A stretch of 34,797 nucleotides of DNA from SIG565 sp045656145. GTDB taxonomy: Bacteria; Bacillota; Clostridia; Oscillospirales; Acutalibacteraceae. The notes beneath the pieces were generated by a model that did no database searches, was not told the origin of the DNA, and saw only the letters and a program-made list of their open reading frames with translations. How positions within the stretch are numbered: the first letter of the stretch is position 1; each line of letters begins with the position of its first letter. Made by a program: the position numbers and the translations under genes. Of this stretch, positions 1 to 7,665 are shown piece after piece. The stretch covers positions 1 through 34,797 of the forward strand of contig JAZOQP010000020.1 in the NCBI GenBank assembly GCA_045656145.1, read 5' to 3'.

Positions 1-12
1 AATTTTTATTAA

Positions 13-2595
13 CTATTTAGCGCGTTTCCTATAAAGAAATGTTGCAAATTTTAAAAGTTCATCAAGCGCGAAGAATATCGCAATCATTAATATTAGTTTT
101 AAAATGCAATCGGCCGGCAACGCAGTTAAATCAAAGAGAGCGCCGAAAGGAGTTAAGAGAGATAACAACATAACTAAAACGCTTAACACTGTTGTAAAGA
201 TAATATATTTATTTTTAAGAATTCCGCTTTTCCAAATATAAGCATCTGAGTAGCAGGAAATAATGTGAAGAATTTGAGAAAAACCGATAAACGCGAAGAC
301 TAGTGTTCTTGCAACATCGGGGGAATAAGAGATACCAAATGAGAAATTAATAACACTGAAAATGGTAATTAAAATAGCTTCAATGGCGATTTTAATTGAT
401 GAATTAAGTGTGAAAATTCGCGATTTATCATTTGTTATTTTAACAGTGTCGATAGGCGCCATTCCAATTGAAAGGGCAGGGAAAACATCAGTAATAAGAT
501 TAACGAATAATAATTGAACGGCTAATAAAACAGGGATTCTGAAAATTATTAATCCTAATAAAACAGTTAAGAGTTCAGCTAAATTACTGCTTAAAATATA
601 ATGTAATGTTTTCTTAATACTAAAGTAAACATTTTTGCAGGTAGCTATAGCGGTTAAAATGGATGACAGGGAAGTGTCCTCTATAATTAAATCAGCGGCA
701 TCTTTTGCAACATCTGAAGAGGTTGATTTTAGAGCTATGCCTAACGCGGCTTTTCTAAGAGAGGGCGCATCATAAACAGAATTGCCCGTTATTGCAACCT
801 TTTCATTATTATGTTGTAATGCTCTTACAATTCTAAAACGGTTTTCAGGGGAAATTCTTGCAAATACGGCGTAGGTTGTAACCTCTTTATCAAGTTCTTC
901 ATCGCTCATTGCCGATAATTCTTCGTCGGTTATGCATTTTAGATTGTTTTCGAGCAAGCCTGCCTTTTCGGCAATCGCTTTTGCGGTAGCAAGATTATCT
1001 CCGGTTATTAAAATTGTTCTTATATTAGCATTGTTAAGCGCTTTTACAGTGCTCTTGCATTCATCACTTAATTCTGATTGGAAACAAATATAACCTGCAA
1101 AAATTAATCCGTTTTCGAGCTCTTCGCTGTTTGGAATTACGGGGGCTTCGCCAAGTTCCTTATAACCAACAGCAATAACCTTTAGTGCTTCGGTCGCCAA
1201 GGCATCGTTCATTTTTAATGCGGCATCTGAATTAATTCCGTTGCATTTTTGAATTAAAATTTCGGGTGCGCCTTTAACTATAGCAAAAGGCTTTCCGTTT
1301 ACCATATTAATGGTTGTTATCAGTTTTCTTTCGTTATCAAAAGGTATAATTGATAATGCGGGATAAAGATTCTTGAAATCATCCTTATTAATCTTGAGTT
1401 CATTTTCACAAAGTGAGAATAAAGCTTCATCTGTAGGGGAGGGGTTGTTTTCATCAAAGCAAAGGGCCGAGAGCTTTAGAAGAAGAGCATCCTCTTCGTC
1501 AATACCTTCGCTTATATCGGAAAGTTTTTTACCATTATAGAGTTTTGCAACTTTCAGAGTTTCTTTTGTGAAAACTTCGCCTTTATCGGCACAAATAACT
1601 GAGATTTTAGAAACCTTTTTAATTACTGATTGATTTAGAACTATAATTCCTACCGAATGAAGTTTTTTAATGCCCATTGATTTAATTGCTGAAACAATGC
1701 TGGGCAAACTTTCGGGGTAGCAGGCAATAGCTGTTGCGGCGCATAAAATAACCGAATTAATAACAGTTAAAGCAAAGTTTTGGTCTGAATCTGTTCCGGA
1801 GAAAATAATATTAAGAATAAAAATTATTGCGCAAACTGCTGCGATTATTATACCGGAATATTTACAAACCTGTTCAACCTGAGATTTTCTATCTTCATAT
1901 AAGTAGGATTTATTGATTTTCTGCTTTGCAAGTTCGGTTTCGCAAGCTGTTTCGGTAACAACGGCTAGAGCCTGTCCTGTCATAACGCTGCAACCTGCGA
2001 ACACCATATTATATCTTTCTTTAATTTCAGAAATATCGGGAACGGTTACATCGGCATCCTTATCAACATAAACTGTTTCGCCGGTAAGAATATATTCATC
2101 GCATCTGAAATTTACCGCTTCTATTAGTCTTGCATCGGCAGGAATATAATCTCCTGCATTTAAAACAAGTATATCTCCGGTAACTATTTCATCGGTTTTA
2201 ATAGTAATTTTTTGACCATCTCTAATAACGCAGGCTGAATATTTTTTATAGGTTTCATTTTCACTATCAAATTTCTCAATGAAATGATTTTTTAGAAGTG
2301 TAAAGAAACCGAAAATTGCAATTACCGCAATTATCATTATGGTAGAAAGTTTAATATCAACCTTTGCGATTAATGAAACAATTACGCTTATTAATATTGA
2401 AACAAGTAGAACAACATAAGTTCTATTGCCAAACTGCTTAGTAAGGGTTTTAATTATTCGCGAAGAATTTGATTCGAGTTCGGTGCTTCTAATATCATTT
2501 AGCATTATTTCTGCTTTAGCAGAAGAAATACCATTTTGCGCATCAACGTTGAAGTAGTTTAAAACCTGATTTTTTTCAGAACTATGCCAAATCAT
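13..2595 (-). CDS. P-type ATPase-like membrane protein with degenerate catalytic motifs
   Basis: An 860-residue protein with the overall plan of a P2-type (Ca2+-type) cation ATPase: N-terminal cytoplasmic domain, two helices, actuator domain, two helices, P and N domains, then about six more helices. The nucleotide-domain KGAPE motif, the ITGD motif and the FARISPE stretch are present. So are ion-site residues: E295 in M4, the N-x-x-E of M5 and the NLITD of M6. The catalytic motifs are altered. The phosphorylation motif DKTGT reads DKGEV (D337 kept), TGDGVNDAP reads TGNSVYDAP (603-611), DPPR reads QSEL (506-509), TGES reads TGET (171-174) and PEGLP reads PESLP (294-298). The reading frame is intact, so this is not obvious decay. 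It may be a pump with altered chemistry or a pseudoenzyme. The start is fixed by a GGGAGGAA site just upstream. Family membership is firm; activity and ion are unknown. Confidence 0.85.
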   Translation of the reverse strand: MIWHSSEKNQVLNYFNVDAQNGISSAKAEIMLNDIRSTELESNSSRIIKTLTKQFGNRTYVVLLVSILISVIVSLIAKVDIKLSTIMIIAVIAIFGFFTLLKNHFIEKFDSENETYKKYSACVIRDGQKITIKTDEIVTGDILVLNAGDYIPADARLIEAVNFRCDEYILTGETVYVDKDADVTVPDISEIKERYNMVFAGCSVMTGQALAVVTETACETELAKQKINKSYLYEDRKSQVEQVCKYSGIIIAAVCAIIFILNIIFSGTDSDQNFALTVINSVILCAATAIACYPESLPSIVSAIKSMGIKKLHSVGIIVLNQSVIKKVSKISVICADKGEVFTKETLKVAKLYNGKKLSDISEGIDEEDALLLKLSALCFDENNPSPTDEALFSLCENELKINKDDFKNLYPALSIIPFDNERKLITTINMVNGKPFAIVKGAPEILIQKCNGINSDAALKMNDALATEALKVIAVGYKELGEAPVIPNSEELENGLIFAGYICFQSELSDECKSTVKALNNANIRTILITGDNLATAKAIAEKAGLLENNLKCITDEELSAMSDEELDKEVTTYAVFARISPENRFRIVRALQHNNEKVAITGNSVYDAPSLRKAALGIALKSTSSDVAKDAADLIIEDTSLSSILTAIATCKNVYFSIKKTLHYILSSNLAELLTVLLGLIIFRIPVLLAVQLLFVNLITDVFPALSIGMAPIDTVKITNDKSRIFTLNSSIKIAIEAILITIFSVINFSFGISYSPDVARTLVFAFIGFSQILHIISCYSDAYIWKSGILKNKYIIFTTVLSVLVMLLSLLTPFGALFDLTALPADCILKLILMIAIFFALDELLKFATFLYRKRAK

Positions 2596-2624
2596 AAAGT
2601 TCCTCCCAAAAACTATTTTTCTTA

Positions 2625-2653
2625 ATAATACTATATTTTAACGAAATAATCAA
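2625..2653 (-). promoter_or_regulatory. candidate promoter of the P-type ATPase-like gene
   Basis: On the minus strand TTGATT (2653-2648) is followed after 17 bp by TATTAT (2630-2625), about 30 bp before the start codon. It is a reasonable match to a housekeeping sigma promoter in a very AT-rich region, so chance matches are possible. Confidence 0.4.
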
Positions 2654-2693
2654 CGAAATTTTAGAAATATTTTGCAATATTTAATAATTCCAC

Positions 2694-2723
2694 TTGACAA
2701 GGGCGCTCATATTATAGTATAAT
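2694..2723 (+). promoter_or_regulatory. rpsU promoter
   Basis: TTGACA at 2694-2699 and TATAAT at 2718-2723, both consensus, with an 18-bp spacer. It lies about 50 bp before rpsU and diverges from the upstream minus-strand gene. Confidence 0.8.
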
Positions 2724-2771
2724 TGCAAAGTATTCGTAACCTCTAAGAATAAGAAAAGGGAGGGAAATTTA

Positions 2772-2948
2772 ATGAGTCAGGTACGTTTAAAAGAAAACGA
2801 ATCTCTTGATAATGCTCTTCGTCGTTTTAAGAGACAAACAGCAAAAGATGGCATTATTCAGGAAGTTCGTAAAAGAGAGCATTATGAGAAGCCCTCTGTT
2901 CAGCGCAAAAAGAAGTCGGAAGCAGCACGTAAGCGCAAGTTCCGCTAA
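2772..2948 (+). CDS. rpsU: 30S ribosomal protein S21
   Basis: A 58-residue, highly basic protein starting MSQVRLKENESLDNALRRF and ending in a Lys/Arg-rich tail (KKKSEAARKRKFR), as expected for bacterial S21, which binds the small ribosomal subunit near the 3' end of 16S rRNA. It is short enough to be missed by ORF length cutoffs. A GGGAGGG ribosome binding site lies 7-8 bp before the ATG, a consensus promoter lies upstream and a strong terminator follows, so it can be made as its own transcript. The next gene, yqeG, is preceded by no separate promoter that I can see and may depend on read-through. Confidence 0.96.
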   Translation: MSQVRLKENESLDNALRRFKRQTAKDGIIQEVRKREHYEKPSVQRKKKSEAARKRKFR

Positions 2949-2965
2949 GCGATATTTTATCAGTG

Positions 2966-2995
2966 AAAAGCGGTTTTTTAAACCGCTTTTTGTTT
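2966..2995 (+). terminator. intrinsic terminator after rpsU
   Basis: A perfect 11-bp stem (2966-2976 with 2980-2990), TTT loop, followed by a T-rich stretch. It ends about 10 bp before the yqeG ATG. Confidence 0.85.
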
Positions 2996-3008
2996 TTGGA
3001 GATATTTT

Positions 3009-3494
3009 ATGCTTTTTAAACCAAATTTTAAATTAAATCGCGTTACCGATATTTCTGCCCAATTTTTAAAGCAAAATAATATTAAAGGTTTAATTTTAGA
3101 TGTTGATAATACTTTATCCACTCATCATGGTATGCAATTAACCGAAGGTTTGCTTGAGTGGATAGCTTTAATGCAAGAAAATTCTATTAGGTTGATAATT
3201 TTATCGAATTCAAAGGAAAAAAGGGTTAAACCTTTTGCTGAAAGCATTAATCTTGAATATATTTCACTTGGTCTTAAACCTTTACCTTTTAAATTTTTCA
3301 CAGCTTTAAAACGCCTTTCTTTAAAAAGAAGGGAAGTGGCTTTGGTTGGAGACCAATTATTCACCGATTCTCTGGGAGCTCATCTTTCGGGCATTAAATC
3401 AATTATATTAAACCCAATATTGCTTGAAGATTTAATGAGTTTTAAAATCAGAAGAAAAATTGAAAATATTTTATATAAGTTTTATAAATTTTAA
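3009..3494 (+). CDS. yqeG: YqeG family HAD IIIA-type phosphatase
   Basis: A 161-residue HAD-superfamily protein. Motif I is DVDNT with D31 and D33 (nucleophile and acid/base). Motif II is LSNS (65-68), K90 lies in the conserved K-P region, and motif III is GDQLFTD (114-120). Length and motif order fit the YqeG/GEP4-like family, whose eukaryotic relatives dephosphorylate phosphatidylglycerophosphate; the bacterial substrate is not established. A GGAG site lies about 8 bp before the ATG. In many Firmicutes yqeG lies near aroE and ribosome-associated genes; here it follows rpsU and leads into a run ending in aroQ. Confidence 0.9.
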   Translation: MLFKPNFKLNRVTDISAQFLKQNNIKGLILDVDNTLSTHHGMQLTEGLLEWIALMQENSIRLIILSNSKEKRVKPFAESINLEYISLGLKPLPFKFFTALKRLSLKRREVALVGDQLFTDSLGAHLSGIKSIILNPILLEDLMSFKIRRKIENILYKFYKF

Positions 3495-3505
3495 GGAGGG
3501 ATATT

Positions 3506-4363
3506 ATGCCTGCTAAATTTGGCCCTGCGGGAAATTCTTTAAGTTTTTCGGCAATGGGTTATAAGCATAGCCTACAGGTTCCCGAATATATAGAAAAAAT
3601 GGGTCTTGATGCTTTTGAATACCAGTGTGGCAGAGGCGTAAATATTGGTGTCGAAAAAGCAAATAAGCTCGGCATTCTTGCAAAAGAAAAAAATATTGTT
3701 TTATCCCTTCATGCTCCTTATTATATTTCAATGTCTTCCACAGAAGAGGAAAAAAGATTAAATTCTGTAAAATACATTTTAGATAGCGCCGCAGCCGTTA
3801 AAGCAATGGGCGGAAATCGCATTATTGTTCATACGGGCTCTTGCGGTAAAATCACTAGGGAATATGCTTTGGAACTAGCAATTGACACTATGAAAATTGC
3901 CTTAAAAGCTCTTGATGATAAAGGGTTATCTGATATTCGTATATGTCCTGAAACAATGGGAAAAATTAATCAGTTAGGCACTTTAGAGGAAGTTTTATCG
4001 CTTTGTGAACTTGATGAGAGATTATTGCCTTGTATAGATTTTGGGCATCTCAATGCCCGCACTTTAGGCGGTCTTAAAGAGTTTTCGGATTTTGAAAATA
4101 TTTTTGATTCAATTGAGAATAGGCTTGGAATTTCAAGGCTTAAGGAATTCCATTCTCATTTCTCAAAAATTGAATATACAACAGGCGGGGAGAAGCGCCA
4201 CCTTACATTTGAGGATACTGTTTTCGGGCCCGATTTTGAGCCTGTTATGGAGTTGGTTGCAAAGAAAAATTGTTCGCCAATCTTTATTTGTGAATCTGAT
4301 GGCACTCAAGCTGAGGATGCCAAAAAAATGAAAGATTATTATTGGGGTTTAAAAAATGAGTAA
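3506..4363 (+). CDS. endonuclease IV-like TIM-barrel protein (AP endonuclease family 2)
   Basis: A 285-residue protein, the usual length for endonuclease IV (Nfo), which cleaves abasic sites with a trinuclear zinc centre. By alignment to the E. coli ligands I see H69 (LHAPY), H109 (VHTGS), E149 (PETMG), D178 and H181 (DFGHLN), H216 (FHSHFSK), H232 (KRH) and E263 (CESDG). The ligand equivalent to D229 of the DRH motif is K230, so one zinc ligand appears lost. The protein may bind two metals or act as a sugar-isomerase-like TIM barrel. The gene follows an AAGGAGGG site and overlaps aroQ by 8 bp, so the two are probably translationally coupled. AP-endonuclease activity is an inference. Confidence 0.8.
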   Translation: MPAKFGPAGNSLSFSAMGYKHSLQVPEYIEKMGLDAFEYQCGRGVNIGVEKANKLGILAKEKNIVLSLHAPYYISMSSTEEEKRLNSVKYILDSAAAVKAMGGNRIIVHTGSCGKITREYALELAIDTMKIALKALDDKGLSDIRICPETMGKINQLGTLEEVLSLCELDERLLPCIDFGHLNARTLGGLKEFSDFENIFDSIENRLGISRLKEFHSHFSKIEYTTGGEKRHLTFEDTVFGPDFEPVMELVAKKNCSPIFICESDGTQAEDAKKMKDYYWGLKNE

Positions 4364-4796
4364 AGGTAGAATACTAATCATTAATGGTCCAAATATTAAT
4401 ATGTTGGGGCTTCGTGAACCCGAAATTTATGGTTACAAAACATTAAATGATATCAATGCCGATATCAAAGCCTATAGCAATGGTATGAAGCTTGAATGTG
4501 ATTTTTATCAATCTAATTGCGAGGGAGATATTGTAACAAAAATACAATCGGTATTAAATGATTATGATGGTTGTATTATTAATGCAGGCGCTTACACTCA
4601 CTATAGCTATGCAATCAGAGATGCGATATCTTCTGTTAATAAACCTTTTATTGAGGTTCATATGTCGAATGTTTTCTCTCGCGAAGAGTTTAGACATACT
4701 TCGGTGATTTCGGCGGTTTGTAAAGGCACAATCGCAGGTTTTGGTGCAAACAGTTATATTCTAGCTGTGAATGCAATGCGCGAATTAATTAAATAA
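4356..4796 (+). CDS. aroQ: type II 3-dehydroquinate dehydratase
   Basis: A 146-residue protein, normal for type II dehydroquinase, which dehydrates 3-dehydroquinate to 3-dehydroshikimate (third shikimate step) as a dodecamer. The NGPNINMLG loop, R20 and the catalytic Y25 in REPEIYG are present, as are the conserved SNCEG, NAGAYTHYS and EVHMSN segments and the HTS substrate-binding motif. It overlaps the preceding gene by 8 bp. The other shikimate genes lie about 23 kb downstream in one operon that lacks a dehydratase, so this gene supplies the missing step. Aro genes next to efp are common in clostridia. Confidence 0.96.
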   Translation: MSKGRILIINGPNINMLGLREPEIYGYKTLNDINADIKAYSNGMKLECDFYQSNCEGDIVTKIQSVLNDYDGCIINAGAYTHYSYAIRDAISSVNKPFIEVHMSNVFSREEFRHTSVISAVCKGTIAGFGANSYILAVNAMRELIK

Positions 4797-4807
4797 AGCG
4801 TTTTTGC

Positions 4808-4836
4808 TTGACAAATGTTCTAAAATTATATATACT
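4808..4836 (+). promoter_or_regulatory. efp promoter
   Basis: TTGACA at 4808-4813 and TATACT at 4831-4836 with a 17-bp spacer, 39 bp before the efp start. It would separate efp transcription from aroQ. Confidence 0.75.
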
Positions 4837-4875
4837 TAATATATAAAAATTTTGTAAAATTTGGAGGAAAATATT

Positions 4876-5433
4876 ATGATTAGTGCCGGTGATTTCAGAA
4901 ACGGCGTTACATTCGAAATGGATGGCAACGTTTATCAGATAATTGAATTTCAGCACGTAAAGCCCGGTAAGGGAGCTGCTTTTGTTCGCACAAAAATCAG
5001 AAATGTAATTGCAGGTTCTGTTGTTGAGCGTACATTTAACCCAAATGATAAATATCCTACAGCTTTTGTTGAGAGAAAGGATATGGAATTCTCTTATTCA
5101 GATGAAGGTCTTTATTACTTTATGGACCCCGAATCTTATGAGCTTGTTCCTGTTAGTGCAGACCAGTTGGGTGATAACTTTAAGTTTGTTAAGGAGAATA
5201 TGACCTGTAAGATTTTATCATATAAGGGAAATATTTTCGGTGTTGAGCCTCCAACATTTGTTGAGCTCGCTGTAACTCAAACCGACCCCGGCTTTAAAGG
5301 CGATACCGCAACTAACGCTACTAAGCCTGCAACTCTTGAAACCGGTGCAGAAATCAGAGTTCCTTTATTTATCGATGAGGGAGATATGATTAGAATTGAT
5401 ACACGTACCGGCGAATATATGGAACGTGCATAA
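4876..5433 (+). CDS. efp: translation elongation factor P
   Basis: A 185-residue protein starting MISAGDFRNG, with the three-domain EF-P plan. It relieves ribosome stalling at polyproline stretches. The modification-site lysine at the tip of domain I is K32 in the loop KPGKGAAF, a lysine-type EF-P; the B. subtilis protein is modified at the equivalent lysine. The conserved C-terminal segment GEYMERA ends the protein. The start is the ATG at 4876, which has GGAGG 8 bp upstream; an in-frame TTG at 4861 overlaps that ribosome binding site and is unlikely to be used. Confidence 0.97.
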   Translation: MISAGDFRNGVTFEMDGNVYQIIEFQHVKPGKGAAFVRTKIRNVIAGSVVERTFNPNDKYPTAFVERKDMEFSYSDEGLYYFMDPESYELVPVSADQLGDNFKFVKENMTCKILSYKGNIFGVEPPTFVELAVTQTDPGFKGDTATNATKPATLETGAEIRVPLFIDEGDMIRIDTRTGEYMERA

Positions 5434-5450
5434 TTTAGGAGGATAATAAT

Positions 5451-5927
5451 ATGACTATTTCTGAAAGAATTTCTTATGTAAAAGGCCTTGCAGATGGCAT
5501 GAAGTTAGATACTGAATCTAATGAGGGTAAACTTATTTCTGCTATTATCGATATTTTAGGCGATATTTCTGAGGAAATTGATGCTATTAATGAGGAGCAA
5601 TTTAATATTGCAGATCAGCTCGATGAAGTTGATGAAGATTTATCAAATCTTGAAGAAATCATTTATGATGAAGATGACGATGAATGTGATTGCGGTTGCG
5701 GATGTGGCCCTGATTGTGATTGTGGTTGTCAGGATGGCGGAGAATGCACCTGTGGCGAGGACGATGAGGTTTATGAAATCACTTGTCCGAATTGCGGCGA
5801 TGTAATTTATCTTGATGCTGAAATGCTAGAAGAAGAGGGAATTGACTGTCCTAACTGTGGCACCGAGCTTGAATTCGATTTTGATTGCGAGTGCGAATGT
5901 GATTGCGATTGCGAGTGCGAAGAATAA
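5451..5927 (+). CDS. CD1247-type Cys-rich acidic protein with zinc ribbon
   Basis: A 158-residue protein downstream of efp with a strong AGGAGG site. Residues 1-75 form an acidic helical domain that I recognise as the CD1247 N-terminal type, common next to efp in clostridia. A Cys/Gly/Asp-rich segment follows (about 78-107), then a C-P-N-C ... C-P-N-C zinc ribbon (about 112-138), then a tail of alternating Cys and Asp/Glu to residue 158. The Cys pairs suggest metal binding. The low-complexity Cys-Asp/Glu regions are an unusual elaboration. Function is unknown; conserved placement after efp suggests a link with translation, but that is inference. Confidence 0.85.
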   Translation: MTISERISYVKGLADGMKLDTESNEGKLISAIIDILGDISEEIDAINEEQFNIADQLDEVDEDLSNLEEIIYDEDDDECDCGCGCGPDCDCGCQDGGECTCGEDDEVYEITCPNCGDVIYLDAEMLEEEGIDCPNCGTELEFDFDCECECDCDCECEE

Positions 5928-5939
5928 TTAAAATATCAT

Positions 5940-5974
5940 GGGGCAGATGATTTTACATCCGCCCCTAATTTTTT
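5940..5974 (+). terminator. intrinsic terminator after the CD1247-type gene
   Basis: A GGGGC...GCCCC stem extended by GATG/CATC with one internal mismatch (5940-5949 with 5956-5965), followed by TAA and six T residues. It ends just before the ispD ribosome binding site. Confidence 0.75.
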
Positions 5975-5983
5975 GAGGAAATT

Positions 5984-6715
5984 ATGCAAAAACTTGAATT
6001 TGAATTAAAATTTACCGAGCAAAACGAAATGCAATGCGCCTATCCCGTTATAATTTTAGCAGCAGGTTCTTCGAGCAGAATGAAGGGCATTAATAAACCT
6101 TTTGCAGAATTATTGGGACTTCCTGTAATAGTTAGAACCATGCTTCAGTTTCAAAACTCAAAAAATATTTCGAGAATAATCCTTGTTACAAAAAAGGAAT
6201 TTATTAATCAAATGCAAATTTTTTGCGATGAATATTCTATTTCAAAGGTTTCGGATATTGTTGAGGGCGGCGCAAACAGGCAGGAGTCGGTTTTAAACGG
6301 ATTAAGGTATGTTACGGAAGAAAAAATATTAATTCATGATGGCGCTAGACCCCTAGTATCTAAAGATTTATTAGAAAGACTAGCAATTGAATTAACAGAT
6401 AGTCAAGCGGTAATTTGCGCAGTTAAAGCGAAAGATACTATTAAAAATATTAATAAAAATGGTTTTGTTAATAATACTTATAACAGAGATGAACTCTATT
6501 TGGTTCAGACCCCGCAAGGTGCTGAAAGAAAGCGTTATCTTGAAATTTTAGAAAATGTTGATACTTCGAAATTTACCGATGATGCATCTGTTTTGGAGAG
6601 TGCTAATATTCCTGTTAAGGTTGTGAATGGAGAGTATTATAACATTAAGATTACAACTCCTGATGATCTTTCATTAGCAGAATTTTATTTATCAAAGTTG
6701 GGTGAAAACTTATGA
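5984..6715 (+). CDS. ispD: 2-C-methyl-D-erythritol 4-phosphate cytidylyltransferase
   Basis: A 243-residue nucleotidyltransferase of the MEP isoprenoid pathway that makes CDP-methylerythritol from MEP and CTP. The CTP-binding signature ILAAGSSSRM (near 24-33) is followed by the KPF lysine. GGANRQESV, HDGARP, QTPQ, FTDDASV and the C-terminal KITTPDDL motif are all present. The N-terminus is about 15 residues longer than usual. An internal ATG (M16) would give a typical length, but the GAGGAAATT site directly before 5984 favours the longer form. The stop codon overlaps the ispF start by 4 bp, so the pair is coupled. Confidence 0.95.
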   Translation: MQKLEFELKFTEQNEMQCAYPVIILAAGSSSRMKGINKPFAELLGLPVIVRTMLQFQNSKNISRIILVTKKEFINQMQIFCDEYSISKVSDIVEGGANRQESVLNGLRYVTEEKILIHDGARPLVSKDLLERLAIELTDSQAVICAVKAKDTIKNINKNGFVNNTYNRDELYLVQTPQGAERKRYLEILENVDTSKFTDDASVLESANIPVKVVNGEYYNIKITTPDDLSLAEFYLSKLGENL

Positions 6716-7179
6716 GAATAGGCTTTGGATATGATGTTCATAGATTAGTTGAAGAGCGAGATTTAATATTGGGCGGCGTTAAAATACCTTACGAAAAAGG
6801 CCTTTTAGGTCATTCTGATGCCGATGTACTTCTCCATGCAATTTGTGATTCATTATTGGGTGCCGCTGCTTTAGGAGATATCGGTAAACACTTTCCTGAT
6901 AATGATGATAAATTTAAGGATATTAGCAGTATTATTCTTTTAAAAAATGTTTCTGAATTAATTGAACAAAACGGTTATAAAATCGAAAATTTAGATGCAA
7001 CAATAATAGCTCAAAAACCAAAGATGCTTCCGTTTATTCAACAAATGCGCCAAAATATTGCAGATACTTGCGGCATTGATATTTCTCAAGTAAATGTTAA
7101 AGCAACAACCGAAGAAGGCTTAGGTTTTACGGGCGAAGGCCTTGGAATTGCTGCGAATTGTGTTTGTTTATTAAAGTAA
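6712..7179 (+). CDS. ispF: 2-C-methyl-D-erythritol 2,4-cyclodiphosphate synthase
   Basis: A 155-residue protein, typical for IspF, which cyclises CDP-ME 2-phosphate to MEcPP as a zinc-dependent trimer. The metal ligands D8 and H10 (GYDVHR) and H42 (DADVLLHA) are at the same positions as in E. coli. The conserved LGDIGKHFPD, ATIIAQKPK and KATTEEGLGFTGEG segments are present. It is translationally coupled to ispD by an ATGA overlap. IspE is not in this window. Confidence 0.97.
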   Translation: MRIGFGYDVHRLVEERDLILGGVKIPYEKGLLGHSDADVLLHAICDSLLGAAALGDIGKHFPDNDDKFKDISSIILLKNVSELIEQNGYKIENLDATIIAQKPKMLPFIQQMRQNIADTCGIDISQVNVKATTEEGLGFTGEGLGIAANCVCLLK

Positions 7180-7192
7180 TATTTTTAAATTG

Positions 7193-7219
7193 CACCCAAT
7201 ATTATTTATTGGGTGTTTT
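7193..7219 (+). terminator. hairpin after ispF, close to the next start codon
   Basis: A perfect 9-bp stem (7193-7201 with 7207-7215), 5-nt loop, then TTTTAATT. It looks like a modest intrinsic terminator. Its 3' arm contains GGGTG, the only ribosome-binding-like sequence before the TTG at 7222. Confidence 0.65.
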
Positions 7220-7221
7220 AA

Positions 7222-7665
7222 TTGAAATTTTTTACATTTAAAATTAAAAGTAAACCATTACTTTTTGTTTTTCTGATTTTGTTAGTTTTGCTTTGTTTAT
7301 TAATTGAATTTTCATCATCAAAAGTAATCGAAGCGCCTGTTAATGATAATGCTTCCAGAGTTTCTTATATTAAAAATTTAGGTATTGAAATTGAAGAAGA
7401 GTTAATTGAAGAAAAATCATTTGTTATTCCTGAAAAGTTCACAAATGTTTTTTTAAAATATAATGATTTACAGTTAAGAGCAGGATTTGATTTAATTAAA
7501 TATTCGGGTAAAACTGCAACGATTTTTAAATATAAAGCAAAAAATTTCAATAACTCTATGGTTTATGTTAATCTTATAGTTTTAAATGGTAGGGTAATAG
7601 GTGGCGATATTTCTTCGGTCGAGTTAGATGGTTTTATGTTGCCGCTAAAGGAGTTGAAAAATTGA
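7222..7665 (+). CDS. DUF4830 domain protein, membrane-anchored
   Basis: A 147-residue protein with a basic N-terminus and one long hydrophobic helix (about 12-30), giving a signal anchor with the rest outside the cell. The exported part carries the hallmarks I associate with DUF4830: an IP-x-x-F segment, a YNDLQLRAGFDL block, a Y-x-G-K stretch and the terminal GGDISSVELDGFM motif. Function is unknown. The start is a TTG; no better in-frame start exists before the hydrophobic helix, although the ribosome binding site is weak and lies within the preceding hairpin. Its end overlaps the next TTG start by 4 bp. Confidence 0.75.
   Translation: MKFFTFKIKSKPLLFVFLILLVLLCLLIEFSSSKVIEAPVNDNASRVSYIKNLGIEIEEELIEEKSFVIPEKFTNVFLKYNDLQLRAGFDLIKYSGKTATIFKYKAKNFNNSMVYVNLIVLNGRVIGGDISSVELDGFMLPLKELKN

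Noticed and set aside
2806..3036. A 76-codon open frame overlapping rpsU.
   Set aside because: It is a shifted-frame shadow; the S21 frame has the promoter, ribosome binding site and recognisable protein.
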